Shown here: piece after piece, positions 22,319-34,130 of the stretch
How positions within the stretch are numbered: the stretch's first letter is position 1
Layout: every line of letters begins with the position of its first letter
Assembly (NCBI GenBank): GCA_019415335.1
Contig: DXKH01000093.1
Span: 19,270 to 83,269, forward strand
DNA length: 64,000 bases
From: Citrobacter sp.
Lineage (GTDB): Bacteria > Pseudomonadota > Gammaproteobacteria > Enterobacterales > Enterobacteriaceae
Direction of reading: 5' to 3'
Notes under the pieces: generated by a model
The model's database searches: none
What the model saw: the letters and a program-made list of their open reading frames with translations, nothing else
What the model was told of the DNA's origin: nothing
Position numbers and translations under genes: made by a program

Positions 22319-22514
22319 GAACACCTCTTTGACGGATAAGTGCCACAATCATAACCGAAAAATCCCCTGTCCGGGGAAATTGACAGATTTGTGCCATTCG
22401 CATGATGATTGCGCGGCAGCGATTAGGTGAAGTCCGTCGCCTTATGGCAAAATAAGACGATAAGCCAACAGGCAACGGCACAACATCGCGTGCCGGCATT
22501 ATCTGGAGAAACAC

Positions 22515-23105
22515 ATGCAGCTTAAACGAGTGGCAGAAGCCAAACTGCCAACCCCATGGGGCGATTTCCTGATGGTGGGATTTGAAGAACTGGCAACCGG
22601 GCACGATCACGTGGCACTAGTGTATGGTGATATTTCAGGTCAGACGCCGGTTCTGGCCCGTGTCCATTCGGAATGTCTGACGGGCGATGCCCTGTTCAGC
22701 CTGCGCTGCGACTGTGGTTTTCAACTGGAAGCGGCCCTGACGCATATCGCGGAAGAAGGACGCGGAATTCTGCTTTACCATCGTCAGGAAGGACGTAACA
22801 TCGGCCTGCTCAATAAGATTCGCGCCTACGCGTTGCAGGACCAGGGCTACGACACCGTAGAGGCCAATCACCAGTTAGGGTTTGCCGCGGATGAACGCGA
22901 TTTCACCCTCTGCGCAGACATGTTCAAGCTGCTGGGCGTTGATGAAGTCCGTCTGCTCACTAATAACCCGAAGAAAGTCGAGATTCTCACTGAAGCGGGC
23001 ATCAATATCGTGGAGCGGGTCCCGCTGATTGTTGGCCGTAATCCCAATAATGAACATTATCTGGATACCAAAGCGGCCAAGATGGGCCACCTGTTAAGTA
23101 AATAA
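22515..23105 (+). CDS. ribA: GTP cyclohydrolase II
   Basis: RibA opens GTP to the pyrimidine intermediate that begins riboflavin synthesis. The 196-residue product has the zinc-binding cysteines in [18 protein letters not shown] (near residues 54, 65 and 67) and the catalytic stretch [11 protein letters not shown]. It is preceded by GGAG. It shares a terminator with convergent acnA. Confidence 0.98.
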   Translation: MQLKRVAEAKLPTPWGDFLMVGFEELATGHDHVALVYGDISGQTPVLARVHSECLTGDALFSLRCDCGFQLEAALTHIAEEGRGILLYHRQEGRNIGLLNKIRAYALQDQGYDTVEANHQLGFAADERDFTLCADMFKLLGVDEVRLLTNNPKKVEILTEAGINIVERVPLIVGRNPNNEHYLDTKAAKMGHLLSK

Positions 23106-23114
23106 GTCATGTGA

Positions 23115-23152
23115 TAAAAAAGCCTGCATTGTGTCATGCAGGCTTTTTTTTA
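23115..23152. terminator. bidirectional terminator between ribA and acnA
   Basis: Stem AAAAAGCCTGCAT/ATGCAGGCTTTTT with T-tracts on both strands, placed between the two converging stop codons. Confidence 0.92.
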
Positions 23153-23156
23153 CTTC

Positions 23157-25832
23157 TTACTTCAGCATGTTACGAATCACATAATGCAAAATGCCGTCGT
23201 TTTGGTAGTAAGTTAACTCAGTCGCGGTATCGATGCGGCAGCGGCACTGCACCACCTCTTTGTTCCCGTTGGCCCGGGTTAACGTCACCGGCACCGTCGC
23301 GCCAGGTTTCAGTTGTTGCAGATCGGCAATGTCGATCGCCTCTTCCCCGCTCAGCCCCAACGTTTTGCGCGTTACGCCCTGTGGGAACTCCAGAGGCAGG
23401 ATCCCCATCCCAATCAGGTTTGAACGGTGAATACGTTCGAACGACTCCGCAATGACCACGCGAATTCCCAGTAGTCTCGGCCCTTTGGCGGCCCAGTCAC
23501 GACTGGAGCCCGAACCGTATTCTTTGCCGGCAATCACCGCCAGCGGGATATTCTCCTGTTGATACTGCATAGCCGCATCATAGATAGACAACACCTCAGT
23601 ACCGGGAAGATGTCGCGTCATTCCGCCTTCCACACCTGGCACCATTTCGTTGCGAATACGGATGTTAGCGAAGGTCCCGCGCATCATCACCTCATGGTTC
23701 CCACGTCGTGAGCCATAAGAATTAAAGTCTTTGCGTTCCACACCGTGGTTTTGCAGATAACGTCCGGCAGGACTGTCGGCCTTAATGCTCCCGGCAGGAG
23801 AAATGTGGTCAGTGGTTACCGAATCCCCCAGCATCGCCAGAATACGTGCGCCGTGAATATCGGTTACCGGAGCTGGCTGCGCCTGCATCTCGTCAAAGAA
23901 CGGCGACAGGCGAATGTAGGTTGAGTCGTTTTGCCAGCCGTAGGTGTCTGAGCGGTCAACATTGATCGCTTTCCACTCTGGCGTCCCTTCGAACACTTCC
24001 GCATATTCTTTGTGGAACATTTCTGAAGAGACCAGATCGACGGCGCGGGCAATTTCCTGCGCCGACGGCCAGATATCCTTCAGATAGACCGGATCGCCTT
24101 TGCGATCGTGACCGAGCGGATCTTTCTCAAGGTTGATGTTCATATTACCCGCGAGCGCGTAGGCAACGACCAACGGCGGTGACGCCAGCCAGTTGGTTTT
24201 CACCAGCGGGTGAATACGGCCTTCAAAGTTACGGTTGCCCGACAGCACCGCGCCTACAGTCAGATCGCCCTTCTTAATCGCGGTTTCGATAGGTTCAGGC
24301 AACGGCCCTGAGTTACCGATACAGGTCGTACAGCCATACCCCACCAGGTTAAAGCCCAGTTCATCGAGATACGGCGTCAGTTTCGCTTTTGCCAGATAAT
24401 CCGACACCACTTTCGACCCCGGCGCCAGCGAGGCTTTCACCCACGGCTGCCGCTTCAGTCCAAGCGTAACCGCTTTTTTCGCCAACAGCCCGGCAGCCAT
24501 CAGCACGCTCGGGTTAGAGGTGTTGGTACAGGAGGTTATCGCCGAAATCACCACCGCTCCGTCAGGAAGCTGATATGCCTGGCCGTTTTGCACATACTCC
24601 ACCGGCCGACGGTCTTTCTGCGCAGTGTTCAGTTCCAGTTCACTGCTGGCGGCAAAGGCTTTCGGCACATCGCCCAGCGCAACACGATCCTGTGGACGTT
24701 TCGGCCCGGCGAGGCTCGCCTCCACATCATTCATATCCAGCGCCAGGGTGCTGGTGAAGACCGGTTCATCGCCGGCATTGCGCCACATGCCCTGCACTTT
24801 CGCGTATTTCTCAACCAGCTCGATTTGATCTTCACTGCGCCCGCTCAGCCGCATGTAGTCCAGCGTCACGCCGTCAATGGGGAAGAAGCCACAGGTCGCG
24901 CCATATTCCGGCGACATATTGGCGATGGTAGCCCGGTCAGCCAGCGGTAAGGAATCCAGCCCATCGCCATAAAATTCAACAAATTTCCCGACAACGCCGT
25001 GCTTGCGCAGCATCTGGGTGACGGTTAACACGAGGTCCGTTGCAGTGATCCCTTCCCGCAGTTTTCCGGTTAGTTTGAAACCCACCACATCCGGGATCAG
25101 CATTGAGACAGGTTGCCCCAGCATTGCCGCTTCAGCCTCGATACCCCCCACGCCCCAGCCCAGAACGCCCAGACCGTTAATCATGGTGGTGTGTGAATCG
25201 GTGCCGACCAGCGTGTCCGGATAAGCCACCCATTCCCCGTCCTGCAGTTCACTCCAGACCGCTTTGCCGAGGTATTCCAGGTTAACCTGGTGGCAAATGC
25301 CGGTTCCCGGCGGTACAACACTAAAGCGACTGAAGGCCTGCTGGCCCCATTTCAGAAACACATAGCGCTCGTGGTTACGTTCCATTTCGAGGCGCACGTT
25401 CTCTTCGAACGCATCGTCATCGCCAAAATGGTCGACGGTGACGGAGTGGTCGATCACCAGATCCACTGGCGACAAAGGATTTACTTTCGCGGTATCGCCG
25501 CCCAGGCGTTTGACCGCTTCGCGCATCGCGGCGAGATCCACCACCGCCGGGACGCCGGTAAAGTCCTGCATCAACACGCGCGCAGGACGGTAGGCAATTT
25601 CGCGATCGGCATGGGCGTTTTTTAGCCACCCTGCCAGCGCCTGGATATCCTCATGTGTGACGGAATCGCCGTCCTGCCAGCGCAGCAGGTTTTCCAGCAG
25701 GACTTTTAGTGATTTGGGTAGACGGGTGATATCACCCAGAGATTTAGCAGCCAGCGGCAGACTGTAGTAGTGGTAGGTTTTGTCTTTGGCCTGTAGTGTG
25801 TCCTTACTGGCTTCTCGTAGGGTTGACGACAT
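23157..25832 (-). CDS. acnA: aconitate hydratase A
   Basis: AcnA interconverts citrate and isocitrate in the TCA and glyoxylate cycles. It is the stress- and stationary-phase form in E. coli (SoxRS, RpoS, Fur), and its apo-form binds mRNA like IRP1. The 891-residue product has the [4Fe-4S] ligands in SCTNTSNP and [10 protein letters not shown] (about 435, 501 and 504). The C-terminal swivel domain carries [12 protein letters not shown]. The start at 25832 has an AAGGAGG ribosome site. Confidence 0.98.
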   Translation of the reverse strand: MSSTLREASKDTLQAKDKTYHYYSLPLAAKSLGDITRLPKSLKVLLENLLRWQDGDSVTHEDIQALAGWLKNAHADREIAYRPARVLMQDFTGVPAVVDLAAMREAVKRLGGDTAKVNPLSPVDLVIDHSVTVDHFGDDDAFEENVRLEMERNHERYVFLKWGQQAFSRFSVVPPGTGICHQVNLEYLGKAVWSELQDGEWVAYPDTLVGTDSHTTMINGLGVLGWGVGGIEAEAAMLGQPVSMLIPDVVGFKLTGKLREGITATDLVLTVTQMLRKHGVVGKFVEFYGDGLDSLPLADRATIANMSPEYGATCGFFPIDGVTLDYMRLSGRSEDQIELVEKYAKVQGMWRNAGDEPVFTSTLALDMNDVEASLAGPKRPQDRVALGDVPKAFAASSELELNTAQKDRRPVEYVQNGQAYQLPDGAVVISAITSCTNTSNPSVLMAAGLLAKKAVTLGLKRQPWVKASLAPGSKVVSDYLAKAKLTPYLDELGFNLVGYGCTTCIGNSGPLPEPIETAIKKGDLTVGAVLSGNRNFEGRIHPLVKTNWLASPPLVVAYALAGNMNINLEKDPLGHDRKGDPVYLKDIWPSAQEIARAVDLVSSEMFHKEYAEVFEGTPEWKAINVDRSDTYGWQNDSTYIRLSPFFDEMQAQPAPVTDIHGARILAMLGDSVTTDHISPAGSIKADSPAGRYLQNHGVERKDFNSYGSRRGNHEVMMRGTFANIRIRNEMVPGVEGGMTRHLPGTEVLSIYDAAMQYQQENIPLAVIAGKEYGSGSSRDWAAKGPRLLGIRVVIAESFERIHRSNLIGMGILPLEFPQGVTRKTLGLSGEEAIDIADLQQLKPGATVPVTLTRANGNKEVVQCRCRIDTATELTYYQNDGILHYVIRNMLK

Positions 25833-25989
25833 AGCTCCTCCTTAATGACAGGGTTGCGATGCCCTGATTCTCCTCAGGGTAATATTAAAGATAACACAAA
25901 CATGCTGTAACGTTTTGATAACAACCCGAATTGATAAAAGAGGAAAAACCGAACAGTGAGTATCGAGGGGAAGGTGAACGCGTTTATGA

Positions 25990-26024
25990 AAGACGAAAAC
26001 GAAAACCTCGCCGCGGCGAGGTTT
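25990..26024 (-). terminator. perfect palindrome with T-rich tail, likely terminator of the ymiA-ymiC group
   Basis: A perfect 22-base GC-rich palindrome (26003-26024, core CTCGCCGCGGCGAG) is followed on the minus strand by TTCGTTTTCG. It would end transcripts coming from ymiC before the acnA promoter. There is no unpaired central base, so an RNA hairpin would need to open the middle. Confidence 0.6.
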
Positions 26025-26055
26025 GAGATTGCTGTCAACCTGTAGATTTGTGTTT

Positions 26056-26160
26056 ATGCCGGGTGGCGGCTATGCCTTACCCGTCCTACAGACTTTTCGA
26101 TATCAATGAGGTGCTCAGGCCACATGTAGGCCTGATAAGCGTAGCGTCATCAGGCGGAAT
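26056..26160. repeat. REP/BIME palindromic repeat pair
   Basis: Two REP-like units lie in inverted arrangement. One is at 26056-26090 (ATGCCGGGTGGCGGCTATGCC with ACCCGTCC) and the other at 26125-26160 (AGGCCTGATAAGCGTAGCG, TCATCAGGCGG). The units resemble enterobacterial REP consensus with the typical mismatched stem. They sit between ymiC and acnA. Confidence 0.8.
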
Positions 26161-26168
26161 GTTTCAGA

Positions 26169-26264
26169 TTAATTCATTACGATCCAGAACAGTTCAGCCC
26201 AAAAGAGCAGCGAGACGGAAAATGCGACCATCCAGGACCAGTATTTCATATTTGCAGTAAGCAT
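26169..26264 (-). CDS. ymiC: YmiC-like 31-residue membrane protein
   Basis: A very short gene encoding MLTANMKYWSWMVAFSVSLL... ending ELFWIVMN, 31 residues, almost all one hydrophobic helix (about residues 8-29). Length, the MKYWSW motif and the position between cysB and acnA agree with the small protein YmiC of E. coli as I remember it. Function unknown. The ribosome site is weak. An internal Met6 is an alternative start. Confidence 0.7.
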   Translation of the reverse strand: MLTANMKYWSWMVAFSVSLLFWAELFWIVMN

Positions 26265-26396
26265 CGACTACACCCGGTTTTGTTTAATACATTGTATTGA
26301 GACTTTCTCAACGTTTTATTGCTGCGGTGTAGTAAGTAAAAGCGTACCGCCGATTATTTGTCGGTACAAAATAAACCGTAATAAGAATGGTGACGA

Positions 26397-26570
26397 TTAT
26401 TGTTTCTGTTGATCGTCTTCGTCGAATGACTCAATAAATGCTTGTTGTTGCTGAGTCAGCTTCCAGGATTCAGGAACAGTTTTCACGCACGCATCTTTAT
26501 TCGTTTTTCGCACCGTGTCACCAGAGTGACATGTGGGCAACGACGTCTGTTGTGAGTCGTGAACGACCAT
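26397..26570 (-). CDS. 57-residue hypothetical protein, immediately after ymiA
   Basis: Encodes 57 residues starting MVVHDSQQTSLPTC and ending FIESFDEDDQQKQ. It is Gln- and Asp-rich with two cysteines, with no signal or membrane segment. The ATG lies only two bases after the ymiA stop, suggesting translational coupling. It occupies the place of E. coli yciX, but I cannot confirm the match from memory, so no symbol is given. The frame is open upstream within ymiA. Confidence 0.5.
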   Translation of the reverse strand: MVVHDSQQTSLPTCHSGDTVRKTNKDACVKTVPESWKLTQQQQAFIESFDEDDQQKQ

Positions 26571-26572
26571 TT

Positions 26573-26713
26573 TTACCCCCAGGCATTCCAGATCAACAGC
26601 GCAATCACGACCCAAAACAACGCTGAGCCCAGGAAAACCGCAAGCCATACTTTGCGTTTCATCTCAGGGTCCCGACGTGGTTCCTGGTTTTCAGACGGCA
26701 TTGCTAACCTCAT
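26573..26713 (-). CDS. ymiA: YmiA, small membrane protein
   Basis: A 46-residue protein beginning MRLAMPSENQEPRRDPEMKR and ending with one hydrophobic helix (LAVFLGSALFWVVIALLIW) and NAWG. It matches E. coli YmiA (46 residues) in length, charged N-terminus and helix. Function unknown; a single-pass inner-membrane protein by appearance. It lies between cysB and the 57-residue gene, all on the minus strand. A second start at Met5 is possible. Confidence 0.85.
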   Translation of the reverse strand: MRLAMPSENQEPRRDPEMKRKVWLAVFLGSALFWVVIALLIWNAWG

Positions 26714-27034
26714 ACAATCGGTATCACTTATCATTCAAGCACCAACAATCGGCACAATTAATCATCAGATGAGACAAATCCTAATGAAACTTTAGTCAAA
26801 AATCCAGTGAATTTACGAATCGTTTCCAGTGAATAAATCAATCTTTTGATCGAAAATAAATATTTGGAATGGGAAGTTTGCGGGGCAGAGAATAAGACAC
26901 TACTTTATGGCCCATTACCCATAACCTCTGTATGGATATTATTATTGCGCCAGCCGTAATAAACAAAATTGTGATTTAATTAAAACTTTCGGTACCCTCT
27001 GCGAACAAAAGATACCGACCGTTTTCTGTAGCGA
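26714..27034. other. AT-rich gap between cysB and ymiA
   Basis: About 320 bases without a credible gene. On the minus strand the first 50 bases after the cysB stop hold an imperfect hairpin (CGGTATC...GGTACCG, about 26989-27020) that may be a weak cysB terminator. The remainder is AT-rich and probably contains the ymiA promoter. No other structure was recognised. Confidence 0.6.
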
Positions 27035-28024
<990 letters not shown>

Positions 28025-28172
28025 TTAGCGCCATCAGGTCATCGTTTCAGAGCAGGCAGTGATGCGCTGCTAATACGATTTAATAATAAAAAAGCCATTA
28101 ACTATAACCACTATATCATTAATAACCGGGCTGTATAGCAGTGAGTAAAAAATAATAAGCCCACTATAAAAA

Positions 28173-28203
28173 CAAAAAAAGGGCCGCTTACGCGACCCTC
28201 TTC
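28173..28203 (-). terminator. terminator of topA
   Basis: On the minus strand, stem GGGTCGC/GCGGCCC (one G-T pair) around GTAA is followed by a run of seven T. It is about 25 bases after the topA stop. Confidence 0.85.
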
Positions 28204-28225
28204 AAAACAACAGCACCGTGGGCAG

Positions 28226-30823
28226 TTACTTCTTGCCTTCGACCCATTTGCCGTCAACGAAGAAGGCGGACCAGCCGGTCGCTTTCCCGTCTTTTTCAGC
28301 GGCAACATACTGCTGTTTGGTTTTACGGCTAAAACGCACCAGCGTTTTATTGCCTTCCGGATCCTGTTGCGGCGCATCGGCCAGATAACGCAGTTTTTCT
28401 GGCAGACGATCGCGGAAGCGGTATAACTCTTCCACCAGCGGTGCGCGCGTCTCACGGGATTTCGGGAAGGTATTGGCGGCCAGGAAGACTCCGGCAGCGC
28501 CATCACGCAGCACGAAATACGCATCTGATTTTTCACACGGCAACTCGGGCAGTGGAACCGGATCTTCTTTCGGCGGCGCAACTTCGCCGTTACGCAGGAT
28601 CTTACGGGTATTTTTACACTCGTCGTTGGTGCATGCCATGTACTTACCGAAACGCCCCATCTTCAGGTGCATTTCAGAGCCACATTTTTCGCACTCGACG
28701 ATCGGACCGTCATACCCTTTGATACGGAATTCGCCCTCTTCGATCTCGTAGCCGTCGCAGGTCGGGTTGTTACCGCAGACGTGCAGCTTGCGCTTCGGAT
28801 CGATCAGGTAGCTGTCCATCGCCGTACCACACTTCTGGCAACGACGTTTGGCGCGCAGGGCGTTAGTTTCCGCGTCATCACCTTCCAGCACGTTCAGGAC
28901 TTCGTTTTCCGGTACCAGATTAATGGTGGTTTTGCAGCGCTCTTTCGGCGACAACGCATAACCCGAGCAGCCAAGGAACACGCCGGTACTGGCAGTACGG
29001 ATCCCCATTTTGCGACCACAAGTTGGACAGTCGATGCTGGTCAACACCATCTGGTTCGGACGCATCCCGCCCTCTTCCGGATCTTTCTCCGCTTTATCCA
29101 GTTGCTGAGTAAAATCACTGAAGAAGTTGTCGAGCACCCCTTTCCATTCGGTTTCGTGATTCGCGACCTGGTCGAGACTGTTTTCCATTTGCGCGGTGAA
29201 ATCGTAGTTCATCAGCTCGCGGAAATTCTCTTCCAGGCGGTCGGTGACAATCTCACCCATTTTTTCCGCATAGAAGCGACGGTTTTCCACCCGCACATAC
29301 CCACGATCCTGAATGGTCGAAATGATCGACGCATAGGTCGACGGACGGCCAATTCCGCGTTTTTCCAGCTCTTTCACAAGCGAGGCTTCACTGAAGCGCG
29401 CCGGTGGTTTGGTGAAGTGCTGAGCCGGGGTCAGTTCAATCAGAGACAGCGCATCGCCCTTATTCACTGCTGGCAGCGTACGGTCTTCGTCACCTTTACG
29501 CAGCGCAGGCATCACTTTCGTCCAGCCGTCGAAGCGCAAAATACGACCGCGCGCCTTCAGACGGAAATCACCCGCGCCAACGGTCAGCGTGGTGGAGTCG
29601 TACTGCGCCGGCGTCATCTGACAGGCGACAAACTGACGCCAGATCAGCTGATACAGTTTCTGCGCGTCAGCTTCCATATCCTTCAGCGTTTCCGCCAGCA
29701 CAGAGACGTCGGAAGGACGAATCGCTTCGTGCGCTTCCTGCGAGTTTTCTTTACTGGCGTACTGATTCGGACTTTCCGGCAGATATTTCTTGCCGAAATT
29801 ATCGCCGATGTAACCGCGCACCATGTTCACGGCATCCTGACTCAGGTTGGTCGAGTCGGTACGCATATAGGTGATGTAGCCCGCTTCGTACAAACGCTGC
29901 GCCATCATCATGGTCTTTTTCACGCCAAAACCGAGACGCGTGCTGGCTGCCTGTTGCAGCGTGGAGGTGATAAACGGCGCGCCCGGCTTGCTGCTGGTCG
30001 GCTTGTCTTCGCGTTCCAGAACGCTATAACGCGCTTTCTCCAGCAGGCTTACCGCCGCAAGCGTCTGCTCGCGATTTACCGGACGGAATGGCTTATCGTT
30101 CTGGTGGGTCACCTGCAAGGGCAGCGCATCGCCGGAAGGCGTGGTGGTGCTGGCATCAATCTCCCAGAACTCTTCCGGAACAAACGCTTTAATTTCGCGT
30201 TCACGCTCAACGACCAGACGCACCGCCACGGACTGTACACGGCCGGCTGACAGGCCGCGGGCAATCTTTTTCCACAACAGCGGCGAGACCATATAACCCA
30301 CCACGCGGTCCATAAAGCGACGCGCCTGCTGAGCGTTAACCCGATCAATGTTCAGTTCGCCCGGCTTTTCAAACGCCTGACGAATCGCATTCTTGGTAAT
30401 TTCGTTAAACACCACGCGGCTGTAACGCGTGTCATCACCCCCGATCACTTCCCGCAGGTGCCATGCAATGGCTTCCCCTTCGCGGTCAAGGTCGGTTGCG
30501 AGATAGATGTGGTCGGCCTTTTCAGCCAGTTGTTTCAGTTCAGAGACGACCTTCTCTTTACCGGGCAGCACCTCGTAGTGCGCGTCCCAGTTGTGCCACG
30601 GATCAACCCCCATACGGTTGACGAGCGCGCCACGTTCATCCTTTTTGGGCTTTTTAGCCGTTTTGGTGGAGGTAGAGTCGGCGCTCTTTTTAGCTGCTGA
30701 GCCACTGGTCGGCAAATCACGGATATGACCGACGCTGGACTTAACCACGTAGTCATTACCCAGATACTTGTTGATCGTTTTGGCTTTTGCCGGGGACTCA
30801 ACGATGACAAGAGCTTTACCCAT
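28226..30823 (-). CDS. topA: DNA topoisomerase I
   Basis: TopA relaxes negative supercoils by single-strand passage. The 865-residue product has the TOPRIM domain at the N-terminus ([19 protein letters not shown], then [13 protein letters not shown]) and the active-site Tyr319 in [11 protein letters not shown]. Three C-terminal tetracysteine zinc ribbons follow (from [18 protein letters not shown] and CEKCGSEMH), then two more zinc-ribbon-like modules. I chose ATG 30823 ([13 protein letters not shown], as in E. coli) with AAAGGTG before it rather than the GTG two codons upstream. It is divergent from yciN. Confidence 0.98.
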   Translation of the reverse strand: MGKALVIVESPAKAKTINKYLGNDYVVKSSVGHIRDLPTSGSAAKKSADSTSTKTAKKPKKDERGALVNRMGVDPWHNWDAHYEVLPGKEKVVSELKQLAEKADHIYLATDLDREGEAIAWHLREVIGGDDTRYSRVVFNEITKNAIRQAFEKPGELNIDRVNAQQARRFMDRVVGYMVSPLLWKKIARGLSAGRVQSVAVRLVVEREREIKAFVPEEFWEIDASTTTPSGDALPLQVTHQNDKPFRPVNREQTLAAVSLLEKARYSVLEREDKPTSSKPGAPFITSTLQQAASTRLGFGVKKTMMMAQRLYEAGYITYMRTDSTNLSQDAVNMVRGYIGDNFGKKYLPESPNQYASKENSQEAHEAIRPSDVSVLAETLKDMEADAQKLYQLIWRQFVACQMTPAQYDSTTLTVGAGDFRLKARGRILRFDGWTKVMPALRKGDEDRTLPAVNKGDALSLIELTPAQHFTKPPARFSEASLVKELEKRGIGRPSTYASIISTIQDRGYVRVENRRFYAEKMGEIVTDRLEENFRELMNYDFTAQMENSLDQVANHETEWKGVLDNFFSDFTQQLDKAEKDPEEGGMRPNQMVLTSIDCPTCGRKMGIRTASTGVFLGCSGYALSPKERCKTTINLVPENEVLNVLEGDDAETNALRAKRRCQKCGTAMDSYLIDPKRKLHVCGNNPTCDGYEIEEGEFRIKGYDGPIVECEKCGSEMHLKMGRFGKYMACTNDECKNTRKILRNGEVAPPKEDPVPLPELPCEKSDAYFVLRDGAAGVFLAANTFPKSRETRAPLVEELYRFRDRLPEKLRYLADAPQQDPEGNKTLVRFSRKTKQQYVAAEKDGKATGWSAFFVDGKWVEGKK

Positions 30824-31218
30824 ATTCACCTTTACCTAATTTGATTCTTCCAGGAATGCGTCGCACGTTGATACACCATCCACTGGCGACGAGCCACGGA
30901 TATGGTCCCTGCGTCTGCAGATATCAACCCCTTGTACTGACTCTGTACACTAAATAGCCAGGTGACTGAGTTAACAGGTTTTTTCGCACAGAGGCGCTAT
31001 AGCACGACGGAATTTCGCTCGATTGTCAAGCAAATCTGTTGCCTGGTTGACGAAAGCGTCACACTGTACCTGATAAAATTCGTTACGCAACTTTATTAGC
31101 ATGCAAAACCAAATCCTGCCAGTCAGCAAAGGTTGACAAGCCCTTGTACACGTTCAGGGAATATTTGCCCAAAAGAGTCGGTCGGCGTAGACTAATGTCC
31201 TTGTTTAAGGAGTAAAAA
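30824..31218. other. divergent topA/yciN promoter region
   Basis: About 395 bases with no credible gene. In E. coli several supercoiling-sensitive topA promoters lie here; I could not place their elements with confidence. On the yciN side a TTGACA (31133-31138) is visible but lacks a well-spaced -10. The yciN ribosome site TAAGGAG is just before 31219. Confidence 0.5.
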
Positions 31219-31470
31219 ATGCGCAAAGAGACACAACCTATCGATCGCGAAACGCTGTTGATTGAAGCCAACAAAATCATTCGTGAGCATGAGGATACGC
31301 TGGCTGGCATTGTTGCCACCGGTGTGACTCAGCGAAATGGGGTGTTGGTCTTCAGTGGGGATTACTTTTTAGACGAGCAAGGTTTACCCACGCCAAAGAG
31401 CACTGCCGTGTTCAATATGTTCAAACATCTGGCGCATGTGCTTTCTGAAAAGTATCATCTGATCGATTAA
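31219..31470 (+). CDS. yciN: YciN, conserved small protein
   Basis: An 83-residue cytosolic protein matching E. coli YciN (83 residues), with a strong AAGGAG ribosome site and start [15 protein letters not shown] small alpha/beta fold is known for the family but not its function. It is monocistronic, divergent from topA, and shares a terminator with convergent sohB. Confidence 0.95.
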   Translation: MRKETQPIDRETLLIEANKIIREHEDTLAGIVATGVTQRNGVLVFSGDYFLDEQGLPTPKSTAVFNMFKHLAHVLSEKYHLID

Positions 31471-31473
31471 AGC

Positions 31474-31505
31474 AAAAACGCGAGGCCTGAGCGTCTCGCG
31501 TTTTT
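31474..31505. terminator. bidirectional terminator between yciN and sohB
   Basis: Stem AAACGCGAG/CTCGCGTTT with a ten-base loop and flanking A and T runs, between converging stops. Confidence 0.88.
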
Positions 31506-31520
31506 CGTTAATACAGCCTC

Positions 31521-32567
31521 TTACATCAGCGGTTTCTGTCCGCGCTGCCACCAGCGCAGCAGCAGACGGTCAGCACTTTCCGCGGCACTACCCGTCACCC
31601 GATCCACCAGTTTCTTACGCTGCAGATAACGAACGTTCAGCACCTCTCGGCCTTCCATTAGCCCCAGGATCACCTCGTCGCTGGTATTGACCTCATCGAT
31701 GAGTCCTTTCTCCAGCGCCTGTTGTCCATACCAGTGTTCCCCGGTGGCAACCTGCTCAATGTCCAGAGTAGGACGCATACGATGGACAAAATCTTTAAAC
31801 AGATGATGCGTTTCGTTCAAATCCTCACGGAATTTCTGCCGCCCTTCTTCGGTGTTTTCACCCAGCAGCGTCAGCGTCCGCTTGTACTGCCCGGCGGTAT
31901 GCAACTCGATATCAATATCCTTGCCTTTCAGGAAACGGTTGAAGTTAGGGATCTGCGCGACGACGCCAATCGAACCAACAATCGCAAAGGGGGCGGAGAC
32001 AATTTTGTCCGCTACGCAGGCCATCATATAGCCGCCACTCGCCGCGACTTTATCCACCGTTACGGTCAACGGGATTTTCTTATCACGTAAACGTTGCAGT
32101 TGTGATGCGGCAAGACCATAACCGTGGACAACGCCTCCGGGGCTCTCCAGACGTACCACCACCTGGTCCTGCGGTTTCACCACCGCCAGTACGGCCGTCA
32201 CCTCCTCACGCAGCGAACTGACCTCGTGGGCATCCATACTGCCTTTAAAATCCAGCACCCAAACGCGCGGTTTATCCGACGTGACGCTGTCGCCTTGCTT
32301 CGCTTTGGCTTTGGCGGCTTTCGCTTCCAGCTTGTGCTTTTTCTTTTGCGCTTTATGCCAGAATTTCTGTTGATGGCTATCCAGCAGCGCCATCGCCAGT
32401 TCATCCTTCATCTCTTTATATTGTTCGCTGAGGTTGGTAACCCGCAGTTCGCCACGCTGGCGCTTACGTTGGGCAACATTCACGATAATGATGGCAATCG
32501 CCGCGATAGCCAGCACAACGGTCACGATTTTTGCTAAAAACAGCCCATATTCAGACAACAGTTCCAC
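31521..32567 (-). CDS. sohB: SohB, inner-membrane S49-family peptidase
   Basis: SohB is a signal-peptide-peptidase-A-like serine protease; extra copies suppress loss of the DegP protease in E. coli. The 348-residue product has an N-terminal membrane helix (about 8-30) and a Lys/Ala-rich linker (about 75-92). The S49 core carries the nucleophile Ser in AASGGYMMA (near 178) and a general-base Lys in GQYKRTLT (near 230). The start is GTG at 32567 with AAGGTGGGG ahead; a second GTG three codons upstream (32576) is an alternative. Confidence 0.95.
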   Translation of the reverse strand: MELLSEYGLFLAKIVTVVLAIAAIAIIIVNVAQRKRQRGELRVTNLSEQYKEMKDELAMALLDSHQQKFWHKAQKKKHKLEAKAAKAKAKQGDSVTSDKPRVWVLDFKGSMDAHEVSSLREEVTAVLAVVKPQDQVVVRLESPGGVVHGYGLAASQLQRLRDKKIPLTVTVDKVAASGGYMMACVADKIVSAPFAIVGSIGVVAQIPNFNRFLKGKDIDIELHTAGQYKRTLTLLGENTEEGRQKFREDLNETHHLFKDFVHRMRPTLDIEQVATGEHWYGQQALEKGLIDEVNTSDEVILGLMEGREVLNVRYLQRKKLVDRVTGSAAESADRLLLRWWQRGQKPLM

Positions 32568-32781
32568 TCGCCCCACCTTGGTTAAACAACTTAGCGTCGG
32601 CTCAGTGTACCTCAGGCGTAATGCGTCGTCTCGCGGGATATGCGGACGGATAAAAGTATGACAAAGTGTTCATTTTACGGCGTTATCGCCGTTGGCTGAT
32701 TGAAATTGGCTCCTGTTTCAGGCATAAACCCGACACACCAACGAGAAGCAGAGCGACCAGGCATGTCGCCGAGGAGTCCCC

Positions 32782-33543
32782 ATGCATTATCAACCGAAAC
32801 ACGATCTTCTGCAGGATCGCATCATCCTGGTGACCGGTGCCAGCGACGGCATTGGCCGTGAAGCGGCCCTGACCTATGCACGCTACGGTGCCAGCGTTAT
32901 TTTGCTTGGCCGTAATGATGAGAAACTGCGTCACGTCGCAGACAGGATTGCCCAGCAAACGGGCCGCCAACCGCAGTGGTTTACGCTCGATCTGTTAACC
33001 TGCACCGCTGATGACTGTCATCAACTGGCGCAGCGCATCAGCGAACAGTATCCGCGTCTGGACGGCGTCTTACACAATGCCGGTTTACTGGGTGACGTCT
33101 GTCCGATGATCGAGCAGGACCCGCTGGTCTGGCAGCAGGTGATGCAGGTCAACGTCAACGCGACGTTTATGCTGACCCAGGCATTGCTTCCTTTATTACT
33201 TAAGTCAGATTCCGGATCGTTAGTCTTCACCTCCTCCAGCGTGGGCCAGCAGGGTCGTGCTAACTGGGGGGCCTATGCGGCCTCTAAATTTGCCACCGAA
33301 GGCATGATGCAGGTACTGGCAGATGAGTACCAAAACCGCCCGCTGCGCGTGAATTGCATCAACCCGGGCGGTACCCGCACCGGCATGCGCGCCAACGCCT
33401 TTCCGACGGAAGATCCGCAAAAGCTCAAAACACCCGCCGATATTATGCCGCTGTACCTGTGGCTAATGGGCGATGACAGCCGACGCAAAACCGGCATGAC
33501 CTTCGACGCCCAACCGGGCCGCAAACCAGGAATAGCCCAATGA
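32782..33543 (+). CDS. yciK: YciK, short-chain dehydrogenase
   Basis: An SDR-family oxidoreductase of 253 residues with cofactor motif TGASDGIGRE (about 20-29), the NAG motif HNAG, catalytic Ser in SSSVGQ and Tyr-x3-Lys in YAASKFA. The substrate is not established. Its stop overlaps btuR by four bases (ATGA), so the two genes are translationally coupled, as in E. coli; a cobalamin link remains unproven. Confidence 0.95.
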   Translation: MHYQPKHDLLQDRIILVTGASDGIGREAALTYARYGASVILLGRNDEKLRHVADRIAQQTGRQPQWFTLDLLTCTADDCHQLAQRISEQYPRLDGVLHNAGLLGDVCPMIEQDPLVWQQVMQVNVNATFMLTQALLPLLLKSDSGSLVFTSSSVGQQGRANWGAYAASKFATEGMMQVLADEYQNRPLRVNCINPGGTRTGMRANAFPTEDPQKLKTPADIMPLYLWLMGDDSRRKTGMTFDAQPGRKPGIAQ

Positions 33544-34130
33544 GTGAAGAACGCTATCAACAACGCCAGCAGCGCGTGAAGGACCGGGTGGACGCCCGGG
33601 TAGCCCAGGCCCAGGACGAACGCGGCATCGTGATTGTCTTCACCGGCAACGGGAAAGGAAAAACCACCGCCGCCTTTGGTACCGCTACACGCGCGGTGGG
33701 ACACGGCAAAAAGGTCGGCGTGGTGCAGTTTATCAAGGGGACCTGGCCCAACGGTGAGCGTAACCTACTGGAACCGCACGGCGTTGAATTTCAGGTGATG
33801 GCGACCGGGTTTACCTGGGAGACGCAGAATCGTGAAGCCGATACGGCGGCCTGTCTGGCGGTATGGGAGCACGGCAAACGCATGCTTGCCGATCCGCAAC
33901 TGGACATGGTGGTGCTGGACGAACTCACCTATATGGTGGCATACGACTATCTGCCGCTTGAAGACGTGATTAACGCGCTGAATGCGCGTCCACCTCACCA
34001 GACGGTGATCATCACCGGTCGCGGCTGCCATCGGGATATTCTCGATCTGGCTGATACCGTCAGTGAACTGCGCCCGGTCAAACATGCCTTTGAGGCTGGC
34101 GTCAAAGCCCAGATGGGGATCGACTATTAA
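33540..34130 (+). CDS. btuR: corrinoid adenosyltransferase (CobO-type)
   Basis: BtuR (CobA/CobO) transfers the 5'-deoxyadenosyl group of ATP to cob(I)alamin and related corrinoids, making adenosylcobalamin. The 196-residue product has the P-loop GNGKGKTTAAFG (about 36-47) and the conserved VVLDELTYM. It overlaps yciK and is followed by a terminator directly after the stop. Confidence 0.97.
   Translation: MSEERYQQRQQRVKDRVDARVAQAQDERGIVIVFTGNGKGKTTAAFGTATRAVGHGKKVGVVQFIKGTWPNGERNLLEPHGVEFQVMATGFTWETQNREADTAACLAVWEHGKRMLADPQLDMVVLDELTYMVAYDYLPLEDVINALNARPPHQTVIITGRGCHRDILDLADTVSELRPVKHAFEAGVKAQMGIDY

Noticed and set aside
28667..30250. A 527-codon open frame antisense to topA
   Set aside because: It lies wholly opposite a well-conserved gene, encodes a His/Arg-rich composition typical of reversed GC-rich coding sequence, and has no ribosome site.
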